Source: an uncultured Oscillospiraceae bacterium
GTDB taxonomy: Bacteria; Bacillota; Clostridia; Oscillospirales; Oscillospiraceae
Direction of reading: 5' to 3'
DNA: 34,207 nt
Assembly (NCBI GenBank): GCA_934659445.1
Contig: CAKUHV010000004.1
Coordinates: 1 to 34,207 of the forward strand
The first letter of the stretch is position 1. Every line of letters begins with the position of its first letter. The notes beneath the pieces are model-generated. The model did not search any database, was not told the origin of the DNA, and worked only from the letters and a program-made list of their open reading frames with translations. Positions 25,856 to 33,723 of the stretch are shown here, one piece after another. Position numbers and translations under genes: made by a program.

Positions 25856-26785
25856 TCACTTACTGTACTGCGCCTTGATACGGGGGTCGACAAAGGCGTA
25901 AAGAATGTCCACCAGCAGCAGGATGATACTGGTCAGGATGGATGTCATAATGATGGACCCGGTCACCGTTTCAAAGTCGTTGGAGCGGATCGCGTTCACG
26001 ATCAGCTGACCCACACCGGGCCAGGTGAACACTGTCTCGGTCAGCACGGCGCCGCCCAGACAGGTGCAGAACTGCATTCCGCTTACGGTAATAATGGGGA
26101 TCAGGGCATTTTTCAGGGCGTGCTTTGTGATGACCTTTCGCTCGCTGACGCCTTTGGCGCGGGCCAGCATCAGATAGTCCTGGCTGAGCACGTCGATCAT
26201 GGACGAGCGGGTAGTTCGGGTCAGCAGGGCGGTCAGCTCGGTACCCACGGTGATAGCCGGCAGGACCATATCCTTCCAGCTTGCGTAGCCGCCGGAGTTG
26301 AACCACCCCAGCTTCAGGGAGAAAATAATGATCAGCATCAGCCCTACCCAGAAGTTGGGGGCAGCCAGTCCGAACATGGACAGGCCAGAGGCGATGTTGT
26401 CCTGAATGGAGCCCCGCCTCAGGGCTGCGTATATACCCAACGGGATGGATATCAGATGGGCCACGATAATGGCGGCGAAGGCCAGAATAGCCGTAGCGCC
26501 CAGCCGGTGGGTATACAGATCCCAGACCTTCATCTTGTACTGATAGGAGTAGCCCAGGTCTCCCCGCAGAAGGCCGCCCATATAGCGGCCATAGCGGACC
26601 AGCAGAGGGTCATCCAGCCCCAGTTCCTCCCGCAGGGCATAATACTCCTCATCAGAGGCATCGTCGCCCAGAATGGTGGTAGCCAGGTCTCCGGGGGCCA
26701 GACTCATGATAGAGAAGATCAGAAGTGAGACACCCAGTACCACGAATACCAGCATTCCAAGTCTTTTCAGAATATATCGATACAT
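25856..26785 (-). CDS. Peptide ABC transporter permease (DppB/OppB type)
   Basis: Inner-membrane permease of 309 aa. It begins MYRYILKRLGMLVFVVLGVS, a membrane segment typical of DppB, followed by the extracytoplasmic loop with ELGLDDPLLVRYGRYM. Further membrane segments follow and then the coupling region LMLARAKGVSERKVITKHAL, the EAA-like motif that docks to the ATPases. It ends with VDPRIKAQYSK. GGAGG lies before the ATG at 26785. It is separated from the binding-protein gene by about 220 bases containing a strong hairpin. Confidence 0.94.
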   Translation of the reverse strand: MYRYILKRLGMLVFVVLGVSLLIFSIMSLAPGDLATTILGDDASDEEYYALREELGLDDPLLVRYGRYMGGLLRGDLGYSYQYKMKVWDLYTHRLGATAILAFAAIIVAHLISIPLGIYAALRRGSIQDNIASGLSMFGLAAPNFWVGLMLIIIFSLKLGWFNSGGYASWKDMVLPAITVGTELTALLTRTTRSSMIDVLSQDYLMLARAKGVSERKVITKHALKNALIPIITVSGMQFCTCLGGAVLTETVFTWPGVGQLIVNAIRSNDFETVTGSIIMTSILTSIILLLVDILYAFVDPRIKAQYSK

Positions 26786-26881
26786 AAATTCCTCCGTTTA
26801 TCGAACTCCCGACCTCTTTTTCACCCCCCAGTCTCCGCAGCGGCCGGGGGCAAAAAAAGGATCGGGATCTGTCGGATACAT

Positions 26882-26909
26882 AAGCGGGAAAGCCATATCC
26901 CCGCTTTTT
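26882..26909. repeat. Small hairpin in the binding protein-permease gap
   Basis: AAGCGGG and CCCGCTT flank an 11- to 13-base loop and are followed on the plus strand by TTTTT. Read on the minus (coding) strand there is no T-run after the stem, so for this operon it is at most an RNA structure. No plus-strand gene is present for it to terminate. Confidence 0.4.
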
Positions 26910-26925
26910 GGCTCTGCTCCGGGCT

Positions 26926-26968
26926 AGTCCGTGCGGCCCGTCTCCTTGAGAGACGGGCCGCACGGACT
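26926..26968 (-). promoter_or_regulatory. 19-bp perfect hairpin after the binding-protein gene (mRNA stabiliser / partial terminator)
   Basis: A 19-base arm (26926-26944) is perfectly complementary to 26950-26968 around a 5-base loop. It starts 41 bases after the stop codon at 27009 and precedes the permease gene by about 140 bases. On the minus strand no T-run follows (TAGCCC), so read-through is expected. Such intercistronic stem-loops are known to protect the binding-protein mRNA and make it more abundant than permease mRNA. Confidence 0.75.
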
Positions 26969-27008
26969 TTGCCGCGGGAAGCGGTTTACCGGAAAAATGG
27001 ATGGACGA

Positions 27009-28571
27009 TCACTCCGTTGCGTAGGCGTAAGTAAATTCGTGGCGGCCGGTGCCGTACAGGACGAGACCATCCACATTGTCCCGCACGCCGATGAGCAGGG
27101 TGTCGACATAGAAGGGAATCATGGCGGCGTAATCGGTCAGATACTGGCTGATCTCGGCAAACTTGGCCTTGCGCTCGGTGGGGTCGGAGATGGTCTGGAC
27201 CTCCTCAATCATGGCGTCCAGTTCGGGCTCGGCGGTCTTGGTGCGGTTGGCGCTGGAGGAGCTATGCCAGAATTCCATCAGATATTCGCCCAGAGCAGTC
27301 ATGGAAATCTGGGAGGCATAGATATCATAGGTGTTGGCGCGCAGCTGCTCAGAGGCCACGGTGCTGTCGTCGGTGCTCAGGGTCAGGCGGATGCCGGCCT
27401 TGCCCCACATATCCTGCAGGACCTCAAACAGACCGGCGGAATTGCTGGCCTTATAGGTCAGGGTGATGTCGATGCCGTCGGGATGGCCGGCCTCAGCCAG
27501 CAGCTGCTTGGCCTTCTCCACATCGTAAGTGTAGGTCTTTACGCCGTCGTAGTAGCCCCACACATTGGAGGGGATAACGCCGTGGGCAGGCTGGCCGTAG
27601 CCCTCGGTCATGGCCAGGATCAGAGTCTCGGGATCGGTGGCGTAGTTAAAAGCCTGACGAACGCGCACATCCAGAACGTCCTTGTTCACGCCGCTGACGT
27701 TCAGGCCGGCATACATAGTCTTCGTAGAAGCCAACTGGACCAACTGGCAGTCTTTAGCGTCAGACACATGGGTGGCCTCGATGGCGGGGACCTCCAGGCA
27801 CACATCCACCTCGCCGGTCTGCAGAGCGATCACCCGGGCGGACGCCTCAGGTACGCGCTTATACATGATCTCCTTGGACTTGGGCAGCTCGCCGAAGTAA
27901 TCCTCGTTGCGGGTGACCAGCACATAGTCACCGGGCATCCACTCGGTAAGGACGTAAGGGCCGGTGCCCACCATGGTGCCCTTGTCGGGGTCGGCGTCGA
28001 TGGCATCCTTATCCAGAATGACCAAAGCATTCATGGACAGAGTGATCAGCCACTCCACGTTGGCCTTGCTCATGGTCATCTTCACGGTGTTAGGATCCAC
28101 GGCCTCGACCTTTTCCAGATTGGCGATCGTACTCTCCAGTACACTGGAGTTCCGGGCGCGCTCGAAGGTGTAGACCACGTCCTCGGCGGTGCAGTCGTCG
28201 CCGTTGTGGAACTTGACACCCTCGTTCAGATGGAAGGTGTACTCCAGATTATCGTCGCTGACATCCCAGCTTTTAGCCAGACCGGCATAGGTCTCACCGG
28301 TGGTGGGGTTGTAGTTGACCAGCGTATCGTGGGTCATCTCATAGACGCGGCGGTTATAGATGCTGTTGTTGGTCTGGGGGTCGGTCTGGGTCAGGGTGTC
28401 GGAGTCAGCGATGATAAGGCGCTCTTTTACGGTCTCCCCGCTGGTGCTGACGGAAGTAGACTGGCTTCCGCCGCTCTTGACGGGGTCGTTGTTGGCCTTG
28501 CCGCAGGCTGCCAGACTTAGCAGTGTGGCGGCTGCCAGCAGCAGGGACACGATCTTCTTTGTTGCTTTCAT
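27009..28571 (-). CDS. Peptide-binding lipoprotein of the ABC importer (SBP family 5)
   Basis: Extracytoplasmic solute-binding protein of 520 aa that would capture the substrate for the importer. The N-terminus is a lipoprotein signal: basic MKATKK, a hydrophobic stretch and the lipobox LSLAAC with Cys23, followed by a Gly/Ser-rich linker. Family 5 features include FHLNEGVKFHNGDDCTAEDV (about residues 113-132), VGTGPYVLTEW and VRQAFNYATD. AGGAGG precedes the ATG at 28571. It is the first gene of the six-gene operon and directly downstream of the sigma-54 promoter at 28632. Specificity (di-/oligopeptide versus other) cannot be read from sequence. Confidence 0.95.
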   Translation of the reverse strand: MKATKKIVSLLLAAATLLSLAACGKANNDPVKSGGSQSTSVSTSGETVKERLIIADSDTLTQTDPQTNNSIYNRRVYEMTHDTLVNYNPTTGETYAGLAKSWDVSDDNLEYTFHLNEGVKFHNGDDCTAEDVVYTFERARNSSVLESTIANLEKVEAVDPNTVKMTMSKANVEWLITLSMNALVILDKDAIDADPDKGTMVGTGPYVLTEWMPGDYVLVTRNEDYFGELPKSKEIMYKRVPEASARVIALQTGEVDVCLEVPAIEATHVSDAKDCQLVQLASTKTMYAGLNVSGVNKDVLDVRVRQAFNYATDPETLILAMTEGYGQPAHGVIPSNVWGYYDGVKTYTYDVEKAKQLLAEAGHPDGIDITLTYKASNSAGLFEVLQDMWGKAGIRLTLSTDDSTVASEQLRANTYDIYASQISMTALGEYLMEFWHSSSSANRTKTAEPELDAMIEEVQTISDPTERKAKFAEISQYLTDYAAMIPFYVDTLLIGVRDNVDGLVLYGTGRHEFTYAYATE

Positions 28572-28631
28572 TGGGGTATCCTCCTCTTTCTGTCGTATTT
28601 GTGTGCAACATCCACAACTGCTGTATTTATT

Positions 28632-28648
28632 AGCATTTCCAATGCCAA
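28632..28648 (-). promoter_or_regulatory. Sigma-54 (-24/-12) promoter of the peptide-transport operon
   Basis: TTGGCATTGGAAATGCT on the minus strand. The GG (28646-28645) and GC (28634-28633) doublets are separated by exactly ten bases as required, and TTGGCA matches the -24 consensus perfectly; the -12 element is ATGC rather than TTGC. The predicted start is near 28621, about 50 bases before the lipoprotein gene. No good sigma-A promoter is visible in this gap. Confidence 0.85.
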
Positions 28649-28678
28649 ATCAGCTGTTTTGGAGGAAAAATCGAGGAA

Positions 28679-28695
28679 CCGGAATTATTTTCCGG
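28679..28695. promoter_or_regulatory. Upstream activator dyad 1 (CGGAA-N5-TTCCG)
   Basis: CCGGAATTATTTTCCGG, a perfect dyad with a 5-base A/T spacer, centred at 28687, about 66 bases before the predicted sigma-54 start. Dyads of this size suit the Fis-type helix-turn-helix of the neighbouring activator (inference). Confidence 0.7.
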
Positions 28696-28711
28696 CAGTT
28701 GGAAGGGAAAA

Positions 28712-28726
28712 CGGAAAAAATTTCCG
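28712..28726. promoter_or_regulatory. Upstream activator dyad 2
   Basis: CGGAAAAAATTTCCG, again CGGAA-N5-TTCCG, centred at 28719, 32 bases (about three helical turns) from dyad 1. It lies between the activator stop codon and the promoter. Confidence 0.7.
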
Positions 28727-28770
28727 GCCTTTGCGGCCTTTTTCAGGGACATTCCCCGAGCGCGGCCCCC

Positions 28771-30219
28771 TTAAAAGTTTTTGAACGAAAACCCGTCTGG
28801 AAGCGAATCGGAAAAGCTTTCCGGTCCTTCCCCTTGCGTGGTGGAAAAAATTTCACCCCGTTGGCTTTTCTGATAGCCGTACTCCTTGAGCTTATTGTGC
28901 AGTCCCCGTTCACTGATCCCCAGTTCCTCGGCGGTCTTTCTCTGATGGCCCTGATTGCGTTCCAGGGCGCGGAGGATAGCCTGCTTTTCAATCTCATAGA
29001 GGTTGCGCCCCTCCTCGGAGGACGGTTCCGCAGAGGAGAGGACCCCCACCTGTTGCAGAAACTGGCGCGGCATATCATTGGCGCCGATATATTCCTGATT
29101 GCACATGACCACGGCAAACTCCATGATATTCTGCAGCTCCCGCACATTGCCGGGGTAGTCATAGGTCAGCAGCAGGCGCTCCACCTCCCGCGTCACGCCT
29201 TTCACATTCCTCTTGTGCTCCTCGTTCAGCTTGGCAATAAAGCGGCTGGTCAGCAGGGGGATGTCCTGCTTTCGCTGCCGCAGGGGCGGCAGCTGGATCG
29301 TGATGACGGAAAGGCGGTAATACAGGTCCTGACGGAAGGTCCCGTTCTGCACCATCTGCCACAGATCCCGGTTGGTGGCGGCCACCACCCGCACATCAAT
29401 GGAGCGGCTCTCATTGCTGCCAATGGGTGAAAAGCGCTTTTCCTGCAGGACCCGCAGCAGCTTTCCCTGAAGAGACAAAGGCATGTCGCCTATCTCGTCC
29501 AGGAACAGAGTCCCCTTGTCCGCTGCCTCAAATTTGCCTTTTTTATCCCCAGTGGCCCCGGTAAACGCTCCGCGTTTGTATCCGAAGAATTCCATTTCCA
29601 GCAGTCCTTCGGGGATCGCCGCGCAGTTGACCTCGATAAAGCTCTCATTTTTTCTGGCACCCATAAAGTGTATGGCCCGGACGACCAGTTCCTTTCCGGT
29701 CCCGCTCTCTCCGGTCACCACTACCGGCGTGTCCAAATCCTTCAGCCGGTCCACCAAATCATATACCTTTTGGATGGCGGGGCTTTTGCCGATCATCTCG
29801 CCGTATTGATAGCGCTCCTGAAGCTCGCTGCTGAGATAGGCCACCTTTTCATTCAGGCTTTGATAGTGCAGCCCCTGATGAATGAACAGCTTCAGCTCCT
29901 CCAGATCCAGCGGCTTTGTCATATAAGTAAATGCTCCGCTTTTAATGGCTGTAACTGAAGAACGGATGCTGCCGTGGGCCGTCATAACGATGATGACTAC
30001 ATTGGGCTGCCGTTCTTTGATCTGCTTGAGCAATTCCATGCCGTCGTCCCGTCCGAGAAACAGATCCAGCAGTACCAGCTGGATGCTGCTGCGCTCCAGT
30101 ACCGCCAGCGCCTCCTCGCTGGTCCCCGCGGTACTGACATTATAATCCGCGCTGAGCGTATACTTCAGCGACACGCAAATAGCCGCCTCATCATCTACGA
30201 TCAAAATGTGAGCTTTCAT
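28771..30219 (-). CDS. Sigma-54-dependent NtrC-family response regulator
   Basis: A transcription activator of 482 aa. The receiver domain (1-115) has the phosphorylatable D52 in LVLLDLFLG and K102 in MTKPLD. The AAA+ domain (about 140-385) has Walker A GESGTGKE (170-177), the sigma-54-contacting GAFTGA loop (217-222) intact, Walker B GTLFLDE and the R finger region. A Fis-type helix-turn-helix follows at about 426-447 (TAEELGISERGLHNKLKEYG). The last 30 residues or so after this are an unusual low-complexity tail whose DNA holds two CGGAA-type dyads. It overlaps the kinase gene by four bases (ATGA) with AGGAGGG upstream. Likely target: the sigma-54 promoter at 28632. Confidence 0.95.
   Translation of the reverse strand: MKAHILIVDDEAAICVSLKYTLSADYNVSTAGTSEEALAVLERSSIQLVLLDLFLGRDDGMELLKQIKERQPNVVIIVMTAHGSIRSSVTAIKSGAFTYMTKPLDLEELKLFIHQGLHYQSLNEKVAYLSSELQERYQYGEMIGKSPAIQKVYDLVDRLKDLDTPVVVTGESGTGKELVVRAIHFMGARKNESFIEVNCAAIPEGLLEMEFFGYKRGAFTGATGDKKGKFEAADKGTLFLDEIGDMPLSLQGKLLRVLQEKRFSPIGSNESRSIDVRVVAATNRDLWQMVQNGTFRQDLYYRLSVITIQLPPLRQRKQDIPLLTSRFIAKLNEEHKRNVKGVTREVERLLLTYDYPGNVRELQNIMEFAVVMCNQEYIGANDMPRQFLQQVGVLSSAEPSSEEGRNLYEIEKQAILRALERNQGHQRKTAEELGISERGLHNKLKEYGYQKSQRGEIFSTTQGEGPESFSDSLPDGFSFKNF
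28809..28823. promoter_or_regulatory. Activator dyad 3, inside the regulator's coding end
   Basis: CGGAAAAGCTTTCCG, the same CGGAA-N5-TTCCG pattern, centred at 28816 (about -195 from the predicted sigma-54 start), within codons for residues about 465-470 of the regulator. Confidence 0.55.
28842..28856. promoter_or_regulatory. Activator half-degenerate dyad 4, inside the regulator's coding end
   Basis: TGGAAAAAATTTCAC resembles the other three dyads with changed outer positions. It is centred at 28849, 33 bases from dyad 3, repeating the 32-base spacing of dyads 1 and 2. Weaker evidence than for the others. Confidence 0.4.
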
Positions 30220-32183
30220 TGATCTTCCCTCCTGAATGTGATACAGATCTCGGTAAACTCTCCGGGCTGACTGCTTATGGTCAGTTGGCCGTTATTCTCC
30301 TGTACATATTGCTTTGAAAGCGTCAGACCCAGTCCGGTGCCTGCCCGTTTGGTGGTAAAGAAGGCATCCATACAGCGTTCGATGGCCTGCTGCGTCATGC
30401 CCATTCCCTCATCGCGGATCGTTATCCGGCTTACCCCATTCTCGCCGGTCAGCATTATGGTCAGCTTCAGCTGGCGCTCGGGGGCGTCCGCCAGCTTTTC
30501 CCGCATGGACTCCATTCCGTTGAGGATAATGTTGATCAGGACCTGCTTGATCTGATCCCGGTTTGCCATGATGCGGTGTCCCTCGGCGATGGTGCTTTCC
30601 ACCGAGATCTGCCGGGTGGCGTTGGAATTTTCCGCGAAGAACGCCGTTTCCTGCACCAGCGCCGACAGATCGATCCCTTCCTTTGGCCCGCCGGCGGGCT
30701 TGGCGTAGCCAATCAGCCCCTCCACCAGCCGATTGATCCGCTCTACCTCGGCGGGTACATAGTGGGTGAAGTCCTCGATAAACTGGGGATCGTTCTCCTT
30801 CTCCTTCAGCATCTCCACAAAGGTCTTGATGGACATCAGGGGGTTTTTGATCTCGTGAGCAATGCCTGCTACTACCTGGTTGAGCAGTTTGCTCTTTTCT
30901 TTCTCGAAGGTGGCATATCGCCGGGCCTCCTCGCCGGTGGTATCCTCCACGACCAGCAGAACGTCCCAGGACTGGGGTGAGCGCAGCAGCTGCTGGAAGC
31001 TGTAGCGGTATTTTTTGCCCCCTTCCTCAAAAAGCTGCACCTGTTCCCAGTCGGGCTTCTGCGGCTGAGCCAGAGCCAGACCGCCCTGCGAAGCCACAAT
31101 GCTGCCGAATATGCCCGCTTGCCGCACATCTCCGGGGGATCGGGAACAGCCGGCCATTGCCAGGGCGCTGCCGTTGATCAGCTGAATGCGGTACTCCTGA
31201 TCGAACAGCACCATGCCCAAATGGGAGTAGCGGATGATCCGCTTCCGGATATCCCCCTCTGACTCCAGCTGCGCTATGTGCTGCAGGGTCTCTTTGTTTG
31301 CCTGCTGCAAAGCGGAGGTTTGCCGGTCCACCTGACGTTTCAGCTCTCTGCGGACGCAAACGCTGGCTATGGCATAGATCCCCACGGCCACTACCGCAAT
31401 CCCCAGCACGGTAACGGCCTGCCTCATCCACTGTATATCCTGCGCAGAGGAGTCCTGCGCACTCCAGCTCTGCCTGATCTCGTCATACATTCCGTCGGTC
31501 CGCAAGGCGGCTATTTTGTCGTTTAATTGCCACAGCAGACTATAATCGTTTTCCGGAACCAGAAGGCAGAAGCTGACCATGCCTATGTAGTTGCTCTCTA
31601 TTTTGTATTTTTCCAGCAATGAGAGGTCCTGCATATAGTACAAAACGCTTTCCTTCAGTCCCACCATGATATCTGCTTTCCCACTCTGCAGCAGCTCTAC
31701 TGCCGTTTTCTGATTGCTGGCCACATAGGAGAGGGATGTTCGCAGCTTGCTGGCTATGGCGGGTGTGAGAGTCCCCAACTGATAAGTGCCGACCGAGCCT
31801 CTTTCCTCTTGTGCTGTATCGATGCGGGTAACGGAGCAGACAGTCTCCTCTGACAGCGGGTCACTGGTCCACTTGCTGTCCAAATACTTCTGTGACAGGT
31901 CCAGCACAAGGTCAATATCGCCGTTTTCCATCGCCTTCAGGCATTCAGAGCCTGTATCCATGGGGTAGTACTCCAAATCGTATCCCGCAGACCGGGCAAT
32001 GTACCCAAGCATATCGATGTGCATCCCCACTGCCTGTCCCGATCCGTCGATAAAGTGATATGGAGCCTGATCCTTAATAAAACCGACCCTGAGTCTTGTA
32101 GACAAAGCGTGGGTGTGCGCGGCCGCCCCTATAATCAGGAGGATTTGAAGAAACATCATCAGAACCGTGACTTTTTTGCGCAT
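30216..32183 (-). CDS. Membrane sensor histidine kinase with periplasmic solute-binding (SBP_bac_3) domain
   Basis: A 655-aa kinase. Residues 1-25 form a signal peptide/first membrane segment. About 28-240 is a family 3 solute-binding domain (LRVGFIKDQAPYHFIDGSG, DLVLDLSQKY, DIMVGLKES). A second membrane helix is at about 255-277, a coiled-coil linker and PAS-like domain at about 315-415, and HisKA with H443 in IAHEIKNPL. The ATPase domain has an N-box (NIILNGMESM), DEGMGM and GTGLGL. The external domain suggests it senses an amino acid or similar small ligand. AGGGAG precedes the ATG at 32183; the frame upstream to 32285 is intergenic. Cognate regulator is the overlapping gene at 28771. Confidence 0.94.
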   Translation of the reverse strand: MRKKVTVLMMFLQILLIIGAAAHTHALSTRLRVGFIKDQAPYHFIDGSGQAVGMHIDMLGYIARSAGYDLEYYPMDTGSECLKAMENGDIDLVLDLSQKYLDSKWTSDPLSEETVCSVTRIDTAQEERGSVGTYQLGTLTPAIASKLRTSLSYVASNQKTAVELLQSGKADIMVGLKESVLYYMQDLSLLEKYKIESNYIGMVSFCLLVPENDYSLLWQLNDKIAALRTDGMYDEIRQSWSAQDSSAQDIQWMRQAVTVLGIAVVAVGIYAIASVCVRRELKRQVDRQTSALQQANKETLQHIAQLESEGDIRKRIIRYSHLGMVLFDQEYRIQLINGSALAMAGCSRSPGDVRQAGIFGSIVASQGGLALAQPQKPDWEQVQLFEEGGKKYRYSFQQLLRSPQSWDVLLVVEDTTGEEARRYATFEKEKSKLLNQVVAGIAHEIKNPLMSIKTFVEMLKEKENDPQFIEDFTHYVPAEVERINRLVEGLIGYAKPAGGPKEGIDLSALVQETAFFAENSNATRQISVESTIAEGHRIMANRDQIKQVLINIILNGMESMREKLADAPERQLKLTIMLTGENGVSRITIRDEGMGMTQQAIERCMDAFFTTKRAGTGLGLTLSKQYVQENNGQLTISSQPGEFTEICITFRREDQ

Positions 32184-32268
32184 AGCATCTCCCTCTTTTT
32201 GGATCCGGCGATCGTAGTAAGATCTGTTTTTGTTGGATGTCAACCGATGGTATACACTAAATATTATA

Positions 32269-32285
32269 AGCGAAAAAAATGCCAA
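32269..32285 (-). promoter_or_regulatory. Sigma-54-like promoter candidate of the kinase-regulator genes
   Basis: TTGGCATTTTTTTCGCT on the minus strand has GG and GC doublets (32283-32282 and 32271-32270) with the exact ten-base gap. The -12 element is CGC rather than TTGC, so it is weaker than the 28632 site. A TATAAT (32268-32263) also lies here but has no -35 partner at a proper distance. It sits right beside the rpoN promoter. Confidence 0.5.
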
Positions 32286-32288
32286 GTG

Positions 32289-32317
32289 TTGACTTATGGG
32301 AAAATTTTATATATACT
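32289..32317 (+). promoter_or_regulatory. Sigma-A type promoter of rpoN
   Basis: TTGACT (32289-32294), 17-base spacer, TATACT (32312-32317). The predicted start near 32324 leaves a leader of under 20 bases before ATG 32342. Confidence 0.82.
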
Positions 32318-32341
32318 CCCGAAAAAAAGGGGGGGACGAAA

Positions 32342-33655
32342 ATGCTTCAGCCTGAGCTCCAAGTATCCGGACAACTGAGTCTCGCGCCGCAGATGCAGTA
32401 TTCTCTCTCCCTATTGCGGATGGACCCTCTCTCCCTGGCTAGACATATACAGGAGCAGGCAATGGAAAATCCGCTGATCTCATTGGAAGCCGCCTGTTCC
32501 GCACCCGCGCTGGCAGAACCAGCCGTTTACCCTGATCCAAATACCGCCAGCCTTCAACGCTTCCTGGCTGAACAGATCCCGATTTCTTTTTCCGCCGCCC
32601 AGGAACGCACCCTTCTCTGTTTGATCGAGCTGTTGGATGACCGCGGCTATCTTTCGATCCCAGCCGCAGCATTGCCCGCAGTGCTGAATATCTCAAAAGA
32701 TGACGCAGATCAGGCCCTTGCCAGCCTGCGCCAAATGGACCCTCCCGGCGTGGGGGCGACCGACTTAGAAGCCTGTCTTGCTATCCAGCTGGACCGCCTG
32801 CCCCACGCCGACCCTTTGGCCTATCGTATTGCAGAGCGCTATTTATCCGATATGGCAGCAGGAAGGCTGAGAAAAATCGCGCATGCGGAAAAAGTATCCC
32901 TCGCCCGAATAAAAAGTGCGGCTGACTGCATTCGAACTCTAAATCCTTTTCCGGCCAGAGGGTTTGCGGATGGAGCTCCTATTCGTCCCATCCTGCCAGA
33001 GATCCGGGTCGCAGAGAAGGAGGGACATCTTACCGCTGCCTTTACCCGATATGGTGTGCCTTCCCTTCGACGCTCAAAGACATATGTTCAGCTTTTGACC
33101 CACTCAAATGACCCTGACGTCAGCACCTATTTGAAAGAAAAAAGCACAGCCTTTTCCGTCTTGGAGCAGGCGGTCCTTTTACGCACCAATACGATCCTGG
33201 CTGTTGTCCAGGTAGTTCTGAAAAGGCAAGCGGATTTTTTCCTTTCCGGCTGCTGCGAACCCGCCGCATTGTCCCCCAATGAAGTTGGGGAGGAACTTGG
33301 CTTGCATCCTTCTACAGTGAGCCGGGCTATACAGGATAAATACCTTATCTGCGACCGGGGTATATTCCCTTTAAAGTACTTTCTGCCTCGGCGCGGAAAA
33401 GTTAATAGGTCCTTTTCCACGCATCCCAGTTGCTTTCAGTTGCGGGCGGCCCTTTTGTCCGCTATTGATGGGGAAGAACCTGATTGCCCTCTCAGTGATG
33501 AAGCGCTCTTTTGTCTGCTGAGACGGCAAGGCTTTGACCTCTCCAGACGCTCCGTTCAAAACTGGCGTCAGCGTCTAGGGATACCTAACAGCTATCTGCG
33601 CATGCAAAGGTACGCCAGTGGTTATTCCAAAGAGAAGGCTACATCTGTTTTTTGA
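32342..33655 (+). CDS. rpoN: RNA polymerase sigma-54 factor
   Basis: Sigma-54 recognises -24/-12 promoters and needs AAA+ activators. The 437-aa protein has region I (GQLSLAPQMQYSLSLLRM and ENPLI, residues 10-45), the core-binding domain with LRQMDPPGVGATDLEACL (129-146), KRQADFFL, the helix-turn-helix VGEELGLHPSTVSRAI (315-330) followed by GIFPLKYF, and a C-terminal RpoN box. The box reads SRRSVQNWRQRLGIP (401-415) against the usual ARRTVAKYR pattern, a noticeable divergence. The start at 32342 follows a G-rich ribosome site; upstream in-frame residues lie over the promoter. It is divergent from the kinase gene, and its GC is lower than that of the pyr/pur block. Confidence 0.94.
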   Translation: MLQPELQVSGQLSLAPQMQYSLSLLRMDPLSLARHIQEQAMENPLISLEAACSAPALAEPAVYPDPNTASLQRFLAEQIPISFSAAQERTLLCLIELLDDRGYLSIPAAALPAVLNISKDDADQALASLRQMDPPGVGATDLEACLAIQLDRLPHADPLAYRIAERYLSDMAAGRLRKIAHAEKVSLARIKSAADCIRTLNPFPARGFADGAPIRPILPEIRVAEKEGHLTAAFTRYGVPSLRRSKTYVQLLTHSNDPDVSTYLKEKSTAFSVLEQAVLLRTNTILAVVQVVLKRQADFFLSGCCEPAALSPNEVGEELGLHPSTVSRAIQDKYLICDRGIFPLKYFLPRRGKVNRSFSTHPSCFQLRAALLSAIDGEEPDCPLSDEALFCLLRRQGFDLSRRSVQNWRQRLGIPNSYLRMQRYASGYSKEKATSVF

Positions 33656-33723
33656 GGTGCTTGTTGTTGGGCAGAACACTAAAATATCATGAAATAACAA
33701 TATTTCGTAAGCATATAATATGT

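Noticed and set aside
26882-26909. Plus-strand intrinsic terminator
   Set aside because: The T-run is on the plus strand where no gene exists, so a terminator role is not supported.
26931-28520. A 529-codon plus-strand frame opposite the binding-protein gene
   Set aside because: It is antisense to a lipoprotein gene with signal peptide and family 5 motifs; the frame has no ribosome site and low-complexity hydrophobic content.
32263-32268. TATAAT upstream of the kinase gene as a sigma-A promoter
   Set aside because: No acceptable -35 box lies 16-18 bases upstream (the sequence there is CAACAC); the sigma-54-like reading of the same stretch fits better.
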